Part shown: piece after piece, positions 1-8,544 of the stretch | Layout of the letters: the number at the start of each line of letters is the position of its first letter | How positions within the stretch are numbered: position 1 is the first letter of the stretch | Source of the DNA: Leptospira bouyouniensis | Lineage (GTDB): Bacteria; Spirochaetota; Leptospiria; Leptospirales; Leptospiraceae | Assembly: GCF_004769525.1 (NCBI RefSeq) | Contig: NZ_RQFT01000012.1 | Span: forward strand, 212,501 to 276,500 | Direction: 5' to 3' | DNA length: 64,000 nucleotides | Made by a program: the position numbers and the translations under genes | The notes under the pieces: model-generated | Seen by the model: only the letters and a program-made list of their open reading frames with translations | Databases searched by the model: none | Told to the model about the DNA's origin: nothing

Positions 1-171
1 ACCTCGACGGGCATGAATGAAACCTGCTTTTTTTAATTTTCCAAGTAATAATCGAATAATTGCTGAATTGGTGCCCACAGATCTAGCTATCTCTTCGGAA
101 GAAGCTCCACGACCCATTTCCAAAATGGTTAATATATGAATCGCAACGGAAAACCTACTTGGGATGGACAT
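1..171 (-). CDS. Rrf2-family transcriptional regulator (N-terminal part, runs off the window)
   Basis: The reverse strand opens with ATG at 171 and reads 57 codons to the window edge without a stop. The N-terminus starts MSIPSRFSVAIHILTILE and continues into SSEEIARSVGTNSAIIRLLL and KLKKAGFIHARRG. This is the winged-helix start of Rrf2 proteins of the YwnA type, where SxxIAxSVxTNxxxIRRLL is the recognition region. The C-terminal part is outside the window, so the presence or absence of cluster-binding cysteines cannot be judged. A DNA-binding repressor role follows from the family; its target is unknown. Confidence 0.85.
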   Translation of the reverse strand, partial: MSIPSRFSVAIHILTILEMGRGASSEEIARSVGTNSAIIRLLLGKLKKAGFIHARRG

Positions 172-812
172 GAGGACTACTTGTAACTACAAATATTACA
201 AGTCTATTTAATGGCAAGCATAAATCTTATTCCTTCACCCTTTATTCGTAAAAATAAAGAAAAAGATTATCTATGGATGCCTGAAAAAAAATTGGAATGC
301 ATTTGAAATTGCAGAGAATCTGACTTTATAAATTATTTTTGGTGAATTCCGATACTAAGGTTTACCACAAAGGAGCTTAGTAAGAGTTTTCCCACAGCCA
401 AGTTCTCACACTTAAAATCGAGTTCCAGATATTCAGAATAGATAGCTCATTTTGGAAATCCAGTCTGCTTAATGGTGAATATATTTTTAGTATCTGAGCT
501 TCAACATCTTTATACAAGTGATCCATCTCATTAGCCCTTGTGTTTTGTCCAGTTTGTATCAGAATGAAGATTTTTTTATCATTTAAATATTCTGAACTTG
601 CTGTATGGTATTCAAATATAGACTTTCGAATTTATCCTTTATTTAATTCTGATTGCGACTTACCAGAAATAAAAACTGTAAAGAAAATCAAATTTATAAT
701 TTATTTTGCAAATCTAATGTTCGATTCGTTGATGAATCAGTAAGTAACGATATCTATATTTTTATTAATACATATTCAACTCTATAAAAATTAGGATGAT
801 TCAATTTGATTC
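172..812. other. Intergenic region, no supported gene
   Basis: About 640 bases of AT-rich sequence between the start of the Rrf2 gene and the end of the hydrolase gene. A 67-codon open frame (540-743, plus strand) has no recognisable motif, signal peptide or ribosome-binding site. I see no terminator or repeat. The first 100 bases must hold the Rrf2 promoter. Confidence 0.5.
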
Positions 813-1694
813 TCAAGGATTGAAATATTGAATCATCTTTGGCAAAAGTATTTTTGTATCTACCATATGATCTTGTTTTGGGAAGCTCTGTAATTCGGAG
901 CTTTGAATTGTTTGATTGAGTAAATTCGAAACTATCTTCAACTCATTTGGGCTTTCTTCACCATAGGCAATACAAATCGGTACTTTAATCTCCGCTAGTT
1001 TTTTCACTGGCGCTTGATTTTCGGTGAGGGTTATATCATACAATAAAGTTGGAGCCAGTTGCACAGTTCTTTTCCAACCAGGAGTTAAGGGTAAAAAAAA
1101 TGTGAATATTTTTGGCATACCAATTGAGACTAAAAATTCACTAATTGCTTTTGAGTTCTTTCCTTCAACGAGTAATGTTTTGATTTTCTCTTTTGTCGTC
1201 CGATATTCTTGGTATTCCTTTTCGTTGGAAACATAGGGTGGATCATAGATATAGATCTTTTTTATCTTACTCGGAATCTTTAAAGCAGCCTCCAAAGCTA
1301 ATATGGCCCCAGATGAGTGACCGTAAATATATGCAGATACTCCTGCTGAATCTATCAGCGCTTCGATATCCTCAATTTCTGACTGGACTGAATATGTCTC
1401 TGTATCACCGCTATCTCCTCTTCCTCGCCTATCGTAATTATAAACAGTGAATGCCTTACTTAAAATCTTTGTGTCATCGATGATGGGTTGAAACTTTCTA
1501 TGACAAATGGCTCCTGTAATAAAAATAAGGGGTGGTCCAGAACCTTTTTTTTCGAAGGCGATAGCCGTTCCATCTCTTGAAATTACTTTTTCATAGGTAT
1601 TGTTTTCATTAGTGGCCGTGTTACAGGAAGCGCTTGTAACGGCAATGGTTACACTTGTCAGTGTCGCCAGTAAGTTTCTGATTTCTTCGTTCAT
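813..1694 (-). CDS. Alpha/beta-hydrolase, predicted lipoprotein
   Basis: 293 residues. A hydrophobic N-terminus with TSVTIAVTSASC (Cys24) looks like a spirochaetal lipobox, so an envelope lipoprotein is likely. The body is an alpha/beta-hydrolase: GSGPPLIFITG after strand 3, YNYDRRGRGDSG before the nucleophile elbow, GHSSG with Ser127 as probable nucleophile, IKVPICIAYGEES near the acid strand, and a late KQDHM with the probable catalytic His. The substrate cannot be told. The start is supported by GAGGGAAG about 8 bases upstream of ATG. It faces a TetR gene across a perfect palindrome and is probably that regulator's target. Confidence 0.85.
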   Translation of the reverse strand: MNEEIRNLLATLTSVTIAVTSASCNTATNENNTYEKVISRDGTAIAFEKKGSGPPLIFITGAICHRKFQPIIDDTKILSKAFTVYNYDRRGRGDSGDTETYSVQSEIEDIEALIDSAGVSAYIYGHSSGAILALEAALKIPSKIKKIYIYDPPYVSNEKEYQEYRTTKEKIKTLLVEGKNSKAISEFLVSIGMPKIFTFFLPLTPGWKRTVQLAPTLLYDITLTENQAPVKKLAEIKVPICIAYGEESPNELKIVSNLLNQTIQSSELQSFPKQDHMVDTKILLPKMIQYFNP

Positions 1695-1743
1695 AATTTC
1701 TTCCCTCTTTTGTAGAAATATTTGACTTAAATTTGCAAATAAG

Positions 1744-1776
1744 ATTTATAGTACTAGACCGTCTAGTACTATAAAT
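1744..1776. promoter_or_regulatory. Perfect 16-bp inverted repeat, likely TetR operator
   Basis: ATTTATAGTACTAGAC, one central base, then its exact reverse complement GTCTAGTACTATAAAT. It lies between the divergent hydrolase (start 1694) and TetR (start 1838) genes, 50-95 bases from each start. TetR dimers typically bind such palindromes and repress both themselves and the divergent gene. The match is seen directly; the binding protein is inferred. Confidence 0.75.
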
Positions 1777-1837
1777 GATTACATTCATTTATCAGGGGAA
1801 CGTTTGTCAAGTTTTTATAGTGAATAAGGTTGGATGA

Positions 1838-2458
1838 ATGAATCTGTATGATGAGAAACACCAATTAATATTGAATACAGCTACCCAGGTTTTTCTAAGA
1901 AAAGGGTATCTTGCTACTAACATGGAAGAAATAGCAACAGAAGCCTCTGTATCCAAACAAACAGTTTATAAACATTTCACAAGTAAAGAAGCCTTATTTA
2001 TAGAAATTATTACCAATCTTACTTCGCGAAAAACAGAGGAATCATATAATACTTTACCAGTTATAGATGCAGTTACGGATGTAAGAAAATTCTTGGTTGA
2101 TTATGCTTTAGCTGAACTATCGACATTGCTGACACCTGAAGTCATTCAATTGCGAAGACTAGTCATCGGAGAAGCAGAGAGGTTTCCTAATTTGGCAGCC
2201 ATTTATTTTAAAAATGGACCACAGGTAGCTTTTGAGAAACTATCTGAACTATTCGCTCATTTTTGTAAACGCAACTTACTTCAAATTGCTGATGTAAAAA
2301 AGGCAGCTGAAGATTTTAATTGGATGATTTTATCAGCTTATTTAAACAAAGCAATGTTTTTAGGGGACTCTAGTTTGCCAAAATTGAAAGAAATGCGTAA
2401 ACATGCAGAACACAGTGTATCTATATTTTTAAAATTCTATGGAAAAGTTGAAAAGTAA
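1838..2458 (+). CDS. TetR/AcrR-family transcriptional regulator
   Basis: 206 residues, usual TetR length. The N-terminal helix-turn-helix spans about residues 10-52: ILNTATQVFLRKGYLATNM, then EEIATEASVSKQTVYKHF and the SKEALF motif that ends the DNA-binding domain. The C-terminal part (LRRLVIGEAERFPNLAAIYF) resembles the AefR-like TetR C-terminal domain. ATG at 1838 was chosen because the ATG at 1834 meets a stop at once. It is divergent from the hydrolase lipoprotein gene and probably acts on the palindrome at 1744-1776. The ligand is unknown. Confidence 0.9.
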   Translation: MNLYDEKHQLILNTATQVFLRKGYLATNMEEIATEASVSKQTVYKHFTSKEALFIEIITNLTSRKTEESYNTLPVIDAVTDVRKFLVDYALAELSTLLTPEVIQLRRLVIGEAERFPNLAAIYFKNGPQVAFEKLSELFAHFCKRNLLQIADVKKAAEDFNWMILSAYLNKAMFLGDSSLPKLKEMRKHAEHSVSIFLKFYGKVEK

Positions 2459-2495
2459 TTAACCTATCGAAATATTTTAATTAAAGGCATTTTAA

Positions 2496-2720
2496 TTTTT
2501 ATTTAAAAAAAACGATGTTGGAGAAATTCTGAACCATGCCATTTCTCGGAATCAAACAAAACAAGCTTTCACTGAAGAATTGATAAAGGATTATTTATTG
2601 ATATTCGATTGGGAAAATTTTGTACCATCTGTTACACCGGAATTTATCCGCCATAGTGTCACTAATTTGAGAAATTCAATTTATATTCTTAGTTATTTGG
2701 TGCAATTAGAGATGTTTTAG
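2496..2720 (+). pseudogene. Unassigned open fragment without a start codon
   Basis: A 74-codon open frame with no ATG, GTG or TTG start near its 5' end. It reads EILNHAISRNQTKQAFTEE, then LIKDYLLIFDWENFVPSVTP and ends LSYLVQLEMF. The composition looks like real protein but I do not recognise it. It sits just upstream of the decayed IS66 transposase and is probably a remnant of another gene or of an IS accessory ORF. Confidence 0.3.
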
Positions 2721-2814
2721 AGCTTACATCTAATACAAAAATTATCTTTTCCAACCAAAGAAAGGAGGCAAAGTAAATCCTTTACGGATTTGAAAATGGA
2801 TATTCATTGAAAAA

Positions 2815-3720
2815 GAAGAGGAAGTTCTTTTTAATGAATTTGAATTCAATCTGGACAAAAAAGTTGATCCATTGGCAAATAGTATTAGCGAAATCCACCC
2901 CTTTATTTAGCTAAATAATACCACTCTCTCGCTCAAAGCCTGGTCGAGCTAAAGTTACAGATTATTTTCTTGTAGAAGAAATTGTCCGTGAAATTCGAGA
3001 AGAATCAAAAACATGCAGTTGTGGTCATACACTTGAAACATTTGGATTCGATACAATAGACACGATAGAAATCTTTTCTCCAGAAACAGAGAAAAACAAC
3101 CATTTGATTTCTATAAATTCCAAATTTAAATACAAATTTTTTATGATAAACTACAAAAGATAAAGGAAATTCCAAACCGATGCAATTGGGACATATCATG
3201 TAATCTCAAAATAATTTTAAACAATCTCTCTCGCTGGTTGCTCGATTCATGCTTGCAAAAAGTTTTTAGAATTACTTAATGCTAATAAAAAAAATAATGC
3301 GGCAACAAAAATTGTAAATCTCATTGCTACGCTATATAAAATGAGAACAAAATGGAATTTTATTATTTGGAGAAGCGAGTGGTTAAAAATCCGCCAAATA
3401 GAAGATAGGTTAATCGTAGATAGAATCATAACATTTATGGAAAGTGAAATTAGATGCACATTGCTTAACCAACTGTATGCCAAGGCTTAAAAAAACATAA
3501 ACTTACAATGTGATAAACTTTTGGTTTTCCTCGAATATCTCGAAACTGCTTTTGACACAAATCTTGTGGAAAATGCGATTCGACTATTTGATATAGGTCG
3601 TAAAAATAGTTTATTTTCTAAAACATCGAAAGTAGCAGAAGTAGGCGAATTTTCTACTCGCTCATTAAAACAACAAGGGCAAAGGATCTTTACACCTATC
3701 TAAAAAATTGTTCACGATAG
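2815..3720 (+). pseudogene. Decayed IS66-type transposase (TnpC) remnant
   Basis: Several frames together read like IS66 TnpC. From about 2936: KPGRAKVTDYFLVEEIV, then TCSCGHTLETFG, matching the IS66 proline-rich/zinc-finger region. From about 3240: IHACKKFLELLNA and KIVNLIATLYKM, matching the AHARRKF...I..LY region. From about 3540: DTNLVENAIRLFDIGRKN and LFSK, matching the DNNLVENAIRPFALGRKN catalytic C-terminus. After a one-base shift, KDLYTYLKNCSR ends at TAG 3718-3720. Multiple stops and frameshifts make it non-functional. Terminal inverted repeats were not found, and 3721-4029 holds nothing recognisable. Confidence 0.8.
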
Positions 3721-4029
3721 TAAAGGAAGCTCATTATCCACCAATTGCCGATATGCGTTAATTAGGCGGATATGGCAAAAGGAAGTGAGATGATATAAAT
3801 GAAACAAAAGGTCCGGTGAAAGATAATTATCCAAATTGATAACCATTAACATAAGCAGTTTTTGCCGAAGAAAAATAGTTAAATAATTAGAAATCAATTT
3901 AAAGAAAATCGATCTGGTGAAAAAAGTAAGCTGAAAAATTTCAAACATGACATTTGGGATAGGCACTAGTTCTCACTCATGACATCTAGGACATGGCAAA
4001 AAAACATAGATCGTGTTACCTTTCAGAGC

Positions 4030-4989
4030 ATGAAAACGCTAAAACAATCATATAGACATTGGAACCGGCTTTGCCATAGAACAATTGACATTGCTCTTCG
4101 GAATTCTCTCGTTCTACTGACGATCGGACTCTCACTCTTTCTCTTACAATGTGAAGGTAAATCGGCAGAAGGAGAGTCTCATTTGATTCCCATCCTAATA
4201 GCGAAAGAATCCGACACAACATCAAAACTAGGTGATGATCAAGGTGGATCAGGGGGAATAGAGCCTATTGGAGTAGACGATCTTCCGGCAGGTATTCCTC
4301 TTCTCAACGAGATTACTTATTTTACCAATGATGCTAATCCAGCAGACGATCCTTATTCCACAAAAGGTTTGCTCCAATTCCCGAAATCGAGTGTTAGTTT
4401 TCAAAAACCTGTTCCAGCTAATACGGAAGTTATACTCTACTTCGGAAAAAAAAATATGGTATTGCATTCCGATGGAACGGTGACGAATGCACTGCAATCT
4501 ATCAAACGAACTGCTGCCAACTTTAGTGGTCACACTTATCTTACCGATGCGGACAAAAAAATAAAAGTGTTCGTTGTGGCAAAGAATGAAATTGGAATGT
4601 CCACAAAGCAACTAACAATAGGACACCCAAGAAATTGTGCGAATGCAGTGAAAATTCCTGCAACAATTGGCGATTGTAATGATCATTGTTTTGATGTAAC
4701 AAGGGTAGGTGATACAATTGAAATCACTGCAAAATACAACCTTACTTTTGATGGTATTTCTTTACACTTAGACTTAGTCGGAGTAAGTCCACGAAGTCTA
4801 CCGGAAACAATAGCCCCAACTGCTGATTTAGAGATTCCAACTCCTATGATCGGGCTTCACACAATCAAAACTAGTTTTAATATTCACGAAAAAGATTATC
4901 TTTGTACGAAAGTTCAATCCTTACTTACGTTGGATCAACCTTTGCGATTTGCAATCGCACAAGAATATATCAATATCCCTAATGATTGA
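4030..4989 (+). CDS. Hypothetical lipoprotein
   Basis: 319 residues from ATG 4030; the frame also allows ATG 3979, but the later start gives a better signal peptide. An unusually long basic n-region (about 25 residues) precedes SLVLLTIGLSLFLLQC, with Cys41 as probable lipidated residue. The mature part has no domain I recognise; it contains four Cys in a central cluster (RNCANAV, IGDCNDHCFDV) and one near the C-terminus (YLCTKV). The gene overlaps the next start by eight bases, so the two are probably cotranscribed. Confidence 0.6.
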   Translation: MKTLKQSYRHWNRLCHRTIDIALRNSLVLLTIGLSLFLLQCEGKSAEGESHLIPILIAKESDTTSKLGDDQGGSGGIEPIGVDDLPAGIPLLNEITYFTNDANPADDPYSTKGLLQFPKSSVSFQKPVPANTEVILYFGKKNMVLHSDGTVTNALQSIKRTAANFSGHTYLTDADKKIKVFVVAKNEIGMSTKQLTIGHPRNCANAVKIPATIGDCNDHCFDVTRVGDTIEITAKYNLTFDGISLHLDLVGVSPRSLPETIAPTADLEIPTPMIGLHTIKTSFNIHEKDYLCTKVQSLLTLDQPLRFAIAQEYINIPND

Positions 4990-6076
4990 ACCAGGTCTTA
5001 AAAATTTCAGATCTGATTTTTTGATAAAAGAACAAATTTTCAGATCTGGATTTTATACAAACAAAAATAAAATATACATTTCGAATATTTTAAAAAAACA
5101 ATTTAATTGGTTTGTTATTTATAATAAACTTTTTTCATTTCTTTCTACAATTCAGTCTTTGTTTTTACTTATTTTTTCTATGGGGATATTAACTAACTGT
5201 AGTTCCTCCCCATTGGAAAACATATGTGACCCAAGCTCCAAATCCTTTTCCAAAACTATAGCAGCAAAACTATTACTAGGTGACACAAGCTTCCATTGTA
5301 TTTCTATGAATATATCAAATCTTAAAAGTTTTACTATTGGTGGAAAAATTTCAGGCCTTACAGGAGTTGGATTGAAATTGATTTTAAATCAGAAAGAAAC
5401 GTTAATGATTTCCCCTGGCAGCACAGAGTTTGTTTTTTCTAGTAAGATTCCTATTGGCTCTGACTACGAAGTTAATTTTGCTACTCAGGCAGAGGGTGAC
5501 TTCTGTGAACTGATAAACTCGATAGGAAAGGTTGGCAACAAAAACATACAAGATATTGAAATCAATTGTAAGGCTTCTTGTATAAAATGCATCATATTTG
5601 TAACTCAGAATGGCTACCCTGCCAATATTGGGAAAGCATCTAACTTTGATTCCAGTTGTCAGTCAGATCCAAACTATCCTGGCTCAGGTAATTTCAAAGC
5701 TATGGTTGTAGACGGAGTATCACGAAGAGCAAGTATAACATCAAATTTGGGGGACGGTCAGATCGATTGGGTTTTTAAAGCAAACAATGCTTACATTCGA
5801 CCAAACGGAATCAATATAGAAACCTCCAATCCAAATGGATTATTTACCTCAACTATTTCTACACCTATTACATCAATTACCTCTGACCATTGGACAGGAC
5901 TCGAATTAGATTGGACAACGTTTTTAGATGGAGCATGTTTAAAGTGGACTACAAACTCTGCTTCCGAATTGGGAATCGCAGGAGATGCCTATACTCAAGA
6001 TATATTGACGCTCACAAGAGGCAAAGGTCTACAACACTGTTCCATCAATCGCCAGTTAGTTTGTGTTGAGCAGTAA
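4982..6076 (+). CDS. DUF1554-domain lipoprotein
   Basis: Up to 364 residues. A hydrophobic stretch ending SMGILTNCSSS marks a lipobox, but about 70 residues precede it, so the true start is uncertain and may lie downstream of 4982. After the lipobox comes NICDPSSKSF, a common N-terminal motif of Leptospira lipoproteins. Then come IGGKISGLTGVGLKLILN (a repeated beta domain) and the DUF1554 core: CIIFVTQNGYPANIG, NYPGSGNFKAMVVDGVSRRA, GDGQIDWVF, and the C-terminal QLVCVEQ. DUF1554 has no established function. A paralogue lies at 29036-29983. Confidence 0.8.
   Translation: MIEPGLKNFRSDFLIKEQIFRSGFYTNKNKIYISNILKKQFNWFVIYNKLFSFLSTIQSLFLLIFSMGILTNCSSSPLENICDPSSKSFSKTIAAKLLLGDTSFHCISMNISNLKSFTIGGKISGLTGVGLKLILNQKETLMISPGSTEFVFSSKIPIGSDYEVNFATQAEGDFCELINSIGKVGNKNIQDIEINCKASCIKCIIFVTQNGYPANIGKASNFDSSCQSDPNYPGSGNFKAMVVDGVSRRASITSNLGDGQIDWVFKANNAYIRPNGINIETSNPNGLFTSTISTPITSITSDHWTGLELDWTTFLDGACLKWTTNSASELGIAGDAYTQDILTLTRGKGLQHCSINRQLVCVEQ
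5008..5048. repeat. Two CAGATCTG palindromes inside a direct repeat
   Basis: A near-identical stretch reading TTTCAGATCTG followed by ATTTT occurs twice; the palindromic cores at 5008-5015 and 5041-5048 are 33 bases apart, about three helical turns. They lie in the doubtful 5' part of the DUF1554 gene, so this may be upstream regulatory DNA rather than coding sequence. Confidence 0.4.
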
Positions 6077-6082
6077 GAAAAG

Positions 6083-6107
6083 TATAAATATTAAAATTTA
6101 ATATTTA
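6083..6107. terminator. AT-rich inverted repeat between convergent genes
   Basis: ATAAATATTAAA, one base, then its exact reverse complement TTTAATATTTAT. It sits between the stop of the DUF1554 gene (6076) and the stop of the convergent LuxR-type gene (6105). The hairpin has only A-T pairs and no clear T-tract, so a terminator role is an inference from position. Confidence 0.35.
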
Positions 6108-7214
6108 TTTATCAGAATTTCCTTCCAATAACTTCTGTTTTGATAAAAACACTGTCAAACGTTGGAGTTGGTCTTTTGCGGTGGAATTGGATTCAGGAAG
6201 TACTTTGGAATAAATATTCTTCAAATGATTACGCAACGTTCCATCCGATACATTTAGAATCAAACGAATGAAAGAACGGCTATGCCCTTCCGCAACCAAT
6301 TCACAAATACGAAGTTCTTGTTTGGATAAACCAAAGTCCCCAAGATTCAATGGAAAAGTAAAATTAGGCTTATTTTCTTTCAAAGATGATTTCAATAAAT
6401 AAGCAAAGAATAATAGGCTGGATAAAGTAATTACAACCGATGTAACCATTTCCTTAAAAGGAAAAGTCGGAAGTATTCTTAAAACCAAAATCCCAACAAG
6501 TAACCCAACTGCAAGAGAGATCAGAATGGAAGCAATTAAACTATATAAGCTAGGTCTAGAAGTATTAAAACGATTCAAATAAATGGAAAGAAGCACGGAA
6601 AGTGTAGCGTCTACTACAGGATGTAAAGGAGGGAAATTTAATCCATACATAGGTAAAAAATTAGAAAAAAGGCCGAACCACCAAACACATAAAGCAATGA
6701 TGAATGTCTTTCGATCAAAAAATGAATTCCAATCCAAAGGAAATAGAACAAAGTACAAAGATATCGCAATTGCAAGGAAATGGACGGAACCTCCAAGAAT
6801 GCCGCCGAAAACTGTAAGTAAAGGGGCCATTCCGAAAGAAAGTAGTGCAAATCCATAAACGAAACTTTTTGGCAAGGAAGAACAGAGTAAATCTACTGAA
6901 AGAGCATAAATAGCAATGGCTATAGTGGCCTTATTTAATAACTTCCGGCCTGTACAAAATGAACACAAAGCAACGAGAACAGGAGCCAAAAGAAAAAAAG
7001 AATGGCATTGGAAAATCCAAAATGCCAAACCCACACTTTCACTTTTCTCTGGTGCCAGGCAAAGGGCTGCGGTTGCTGCATTCTGAATCCCAATCGTAAA
7101 ATAAAATACACTCAGCAACCGATGAAACCTGTGGTCACGTGCTATATTTTCAAGAAAGCAGCTAACGTTTGCCAAAGATGCAAATAATGGAACCAAAAAG
7201 AATATACTGGTCAA
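6105..7214 (-). CDS. Membrane-anchored LuxR-type (GerE HTH) regulator
   Basis: 369 residues from a TTG start at 7214, with AGGA about nine bases upstream. Roughly the first 275 residues are hydrophobic, with about seven to nine predicted membrane helices. The C-terminal 75 residues hold a LuxR/GerE helix-turn-helix: LSKQELRICELVAEGHSRSF, then LNVSDGTLRNHLKNIYSKV. This layout, a multi-helix membrane sensor fused directly to a LuxR DNA-binding domain, implies a one-component membrane transcription factor. The signal and target are unknown. The last gene of a possible minus-strand run with the two ORFs upstream. Confidence 0.8.
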   Translation of the reverse strand: MTSIFFLVPLFASLANVSCFLENIARDHRFHRLLSVFYFTIGIQNAATAALCLAPEKSESVGLAFWIFQCHSFFLLAPVLVALCSFCTGRKLLNKATIAIAIYALSVDLLCSSLPKSFVYGFALLSFGMAPLLTVFGGILGGSVHFLAIAISLYFVLFPLDWNSFFDRKTFIIALCVWWFGLFSNFLPMYGLNFPPLHPVVDATLSVLLSIYLNRFNTSRPSLYSLIASILISLAVGLLVGILVLRILPTFPFKEMVTSVVITLSSLLFFAYLLKSSLKENKPNFTFPLNLGDFGLSKQELRICELVAEGHSRSFIRLILNVSDGTLRNHLKNIYSKVLPESNSTAKDQLQRLTVFLSKQKLLEGNSDK

Positions 7215-7230
7215 AAAAGATTCATCCTAT

Positions 7231-7458
7231 TTATACAAATAGAACAACTACCTTAGTATATTTTCCAATCAATTTCGAAATTTCAACAACCTTGAAAAGT
7301 CCTAAGCCTTTTATTTGGTCCTGTCTCAGAATCAAGAGAGGAACTTTTGTCCTTGCAAAACAAATCTCATTACCAAAATCCAGAAAGCTTAAAGGCGACT
7401 TGATTTTTACAAACCAATGCTTCAACCTAATCGCCATAAAACGCTGCACCTTACCCAA
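7231..7458 (-). CDS. Small ORF, possibly a hydrolase fragment
   Basis: 75 codons if the TTG at 7458 is used. A better start is the ATG seven codons later (MAIRLKHWF), which has AAGGTG about nine bases upstream. It fits tightly between its neighbours (6 bases upstream, 16 bases downstream). The stretch ARTKVPLLILRQDQIKGLGL resembles the beta-strand region around the acid residue of alpha/beta-hydrolases (compare IKVPICIAYGEE in the gene at 813-1694). It may be a remnant of such an enzyme or a chance ORF. Confidence 0.3.
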   Translation of the reverse strand: MGKVQRFMAIRLKHWFVKIKSPLSFLDFGNEICFARTKVPLLILRQDQIKGLGLFKVVEISKLIGKYTKVVVLFV

Positions 7459-7464
7459 CTGACA

Positions 7465-8076
7465 TTATGATCTCCCTTCACTGCCAAAAGAGCCATTGGC
7501 AGGATTTTCGATCTCAGAAAGGATCCATTGTAGGACTTGTTTAGCCACTGCTTCGGGACTTAGGAATGTAGTATCTATGATTAATGGTGGATGCCAAGGT
7601 AGGGTGTGGCTGGCAAGGCGATCCCAACACATCTGATTCCATGCGCCCTTGTGGATGACTTCAGAATGAGCTAAGGGATTTGTAATGTGGATCCGCATCC
7701 ACGTGGCAAAGGCTTGGTGGTGAAGATGATGTTCGTTGTCGCCCCGAGCAAGAAGTCGTGCCGACTGAACTTCAGGGGATGCATCGAGCAAACAACCTTT
7801 TAGGCCTGTGAGCCTATGCCCAGATGGGGAGGCGATAATCTCGGCAGGGGGAATGGGGTCCCCACAGAGAAGTGTGTGTTTACCAAGATTCTGTTCCCTG
7901 AGGGCCCGTCGGACCACCTTTTCAACGGCCTTTTGTCTCCAGAGGACTGTCCACTGAGGGGGCCCTGCAATGTCACCTAATTCGCAGGACCAGAATGAAG
8001 GCGGCAAGAAATTAAGGAGTGTTTGCCTCACTGTACTTTTTCCCACACCGCTAGCACCGGTTACAAGGAATAGCAT
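7465..8076 (-). CDS. P-loop NTPase, small-molecule-kinase-like; atypical G+C
   Basis: 203 residues from ATG 8076, preceded by GGAGG with 5-base spacing; a TTG further upstream (8088) would place that ribosome-binding site inside the gene, so it was rejected. Walker A is MLFLVTGASGVGKSTV at the N-terminus. A later LLARGD segment with LHHQAFATWMRIH could be a lid-like region, as in adenylate-kinase/gluconate-kinase-like AAA_18 proteins, and LIIDTTFLSPE is the last strand. The substrate is unknown. Sampled lines are about 55% G+C against 35-38% around it, with many Trp, His and Pro codons, which suggests acquisition from a higher-G+C donor. Confidence 0.65.
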   Translation of the reverse strand: MLFLVTGASGVGKSTVRQTLLNFLPPSFWSCELGDIAGPPQWTVLWRQKAVEKVVRRALREQNLGKHTLLCGDPIPPAEIIASPSGHRLTGLKGCLLDASPEVQSARLLARGDNEHHLHHQAFATWMRIHITNPLAHSEVIHKGAWNQMCWDRLASHTLPWHPPLIIDTTFLSPEAVAKQVLQWILSEIENPANGSFGSEGRS

Positions 8077-8544
8077 AGGAACCTCCAAAGAAAAAGATAC
8101 GTCCCTCTAGCAAACATTGCAGACTTAAGGATGTTGCTAAAAGAAGACTTACTTTCAATCATAAAGATCCTAGTTATCTTTGAGGTATAAGTCACGGAGC
8201 TCAAGGAATTTTATGAAAGAGAACTGACATTTTGTGAAGTCCTTGATCATATTACTTCTAATGTGTCTGATCATATTTCTTTCATTTACTTCCCTTTTGG
8301 AAGGTATTGTCTCAGGAGTCCATTAAAGATCTCAATTGTTTTCATCGAACTTTGGTTTTGTATCGAGGTATCGATTGTATCAGAATTGAACCTTAAGTTT
8401 GTTTTTTTGTGAAAGTTGGGTTCACTTTTCGTTTGTAGTAAGGGGAAAGTTCTCTTTTGATTACTTCATTAGAAGTTTATTCGAATTGGATTCCGATCGA
8501 GATGAGGCGAAGGAAAAGTAGATACAGAATAGTTAAGAAAAATG
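8077..8544. other. Intergenic region, no supported gene
   Basis: About 470 bases between the kinase-like gene and the TfoX-N gene. A 70-codon open frame on the plus strand from about 8193 (VTELKEFYERELTFCEVLDH and on) follows directly after a stop and has no start codon. It reads like protein but is not recognised and may be a gene remnant. No terminator or repeat is visible. Confidence 0.4.

Noticed and set aside
540..743. 67-codon plus-strand ORF
   Set aside because: No ribosome-binding site, signal peptide or recognisable motif; AT-rich intergenic composition.
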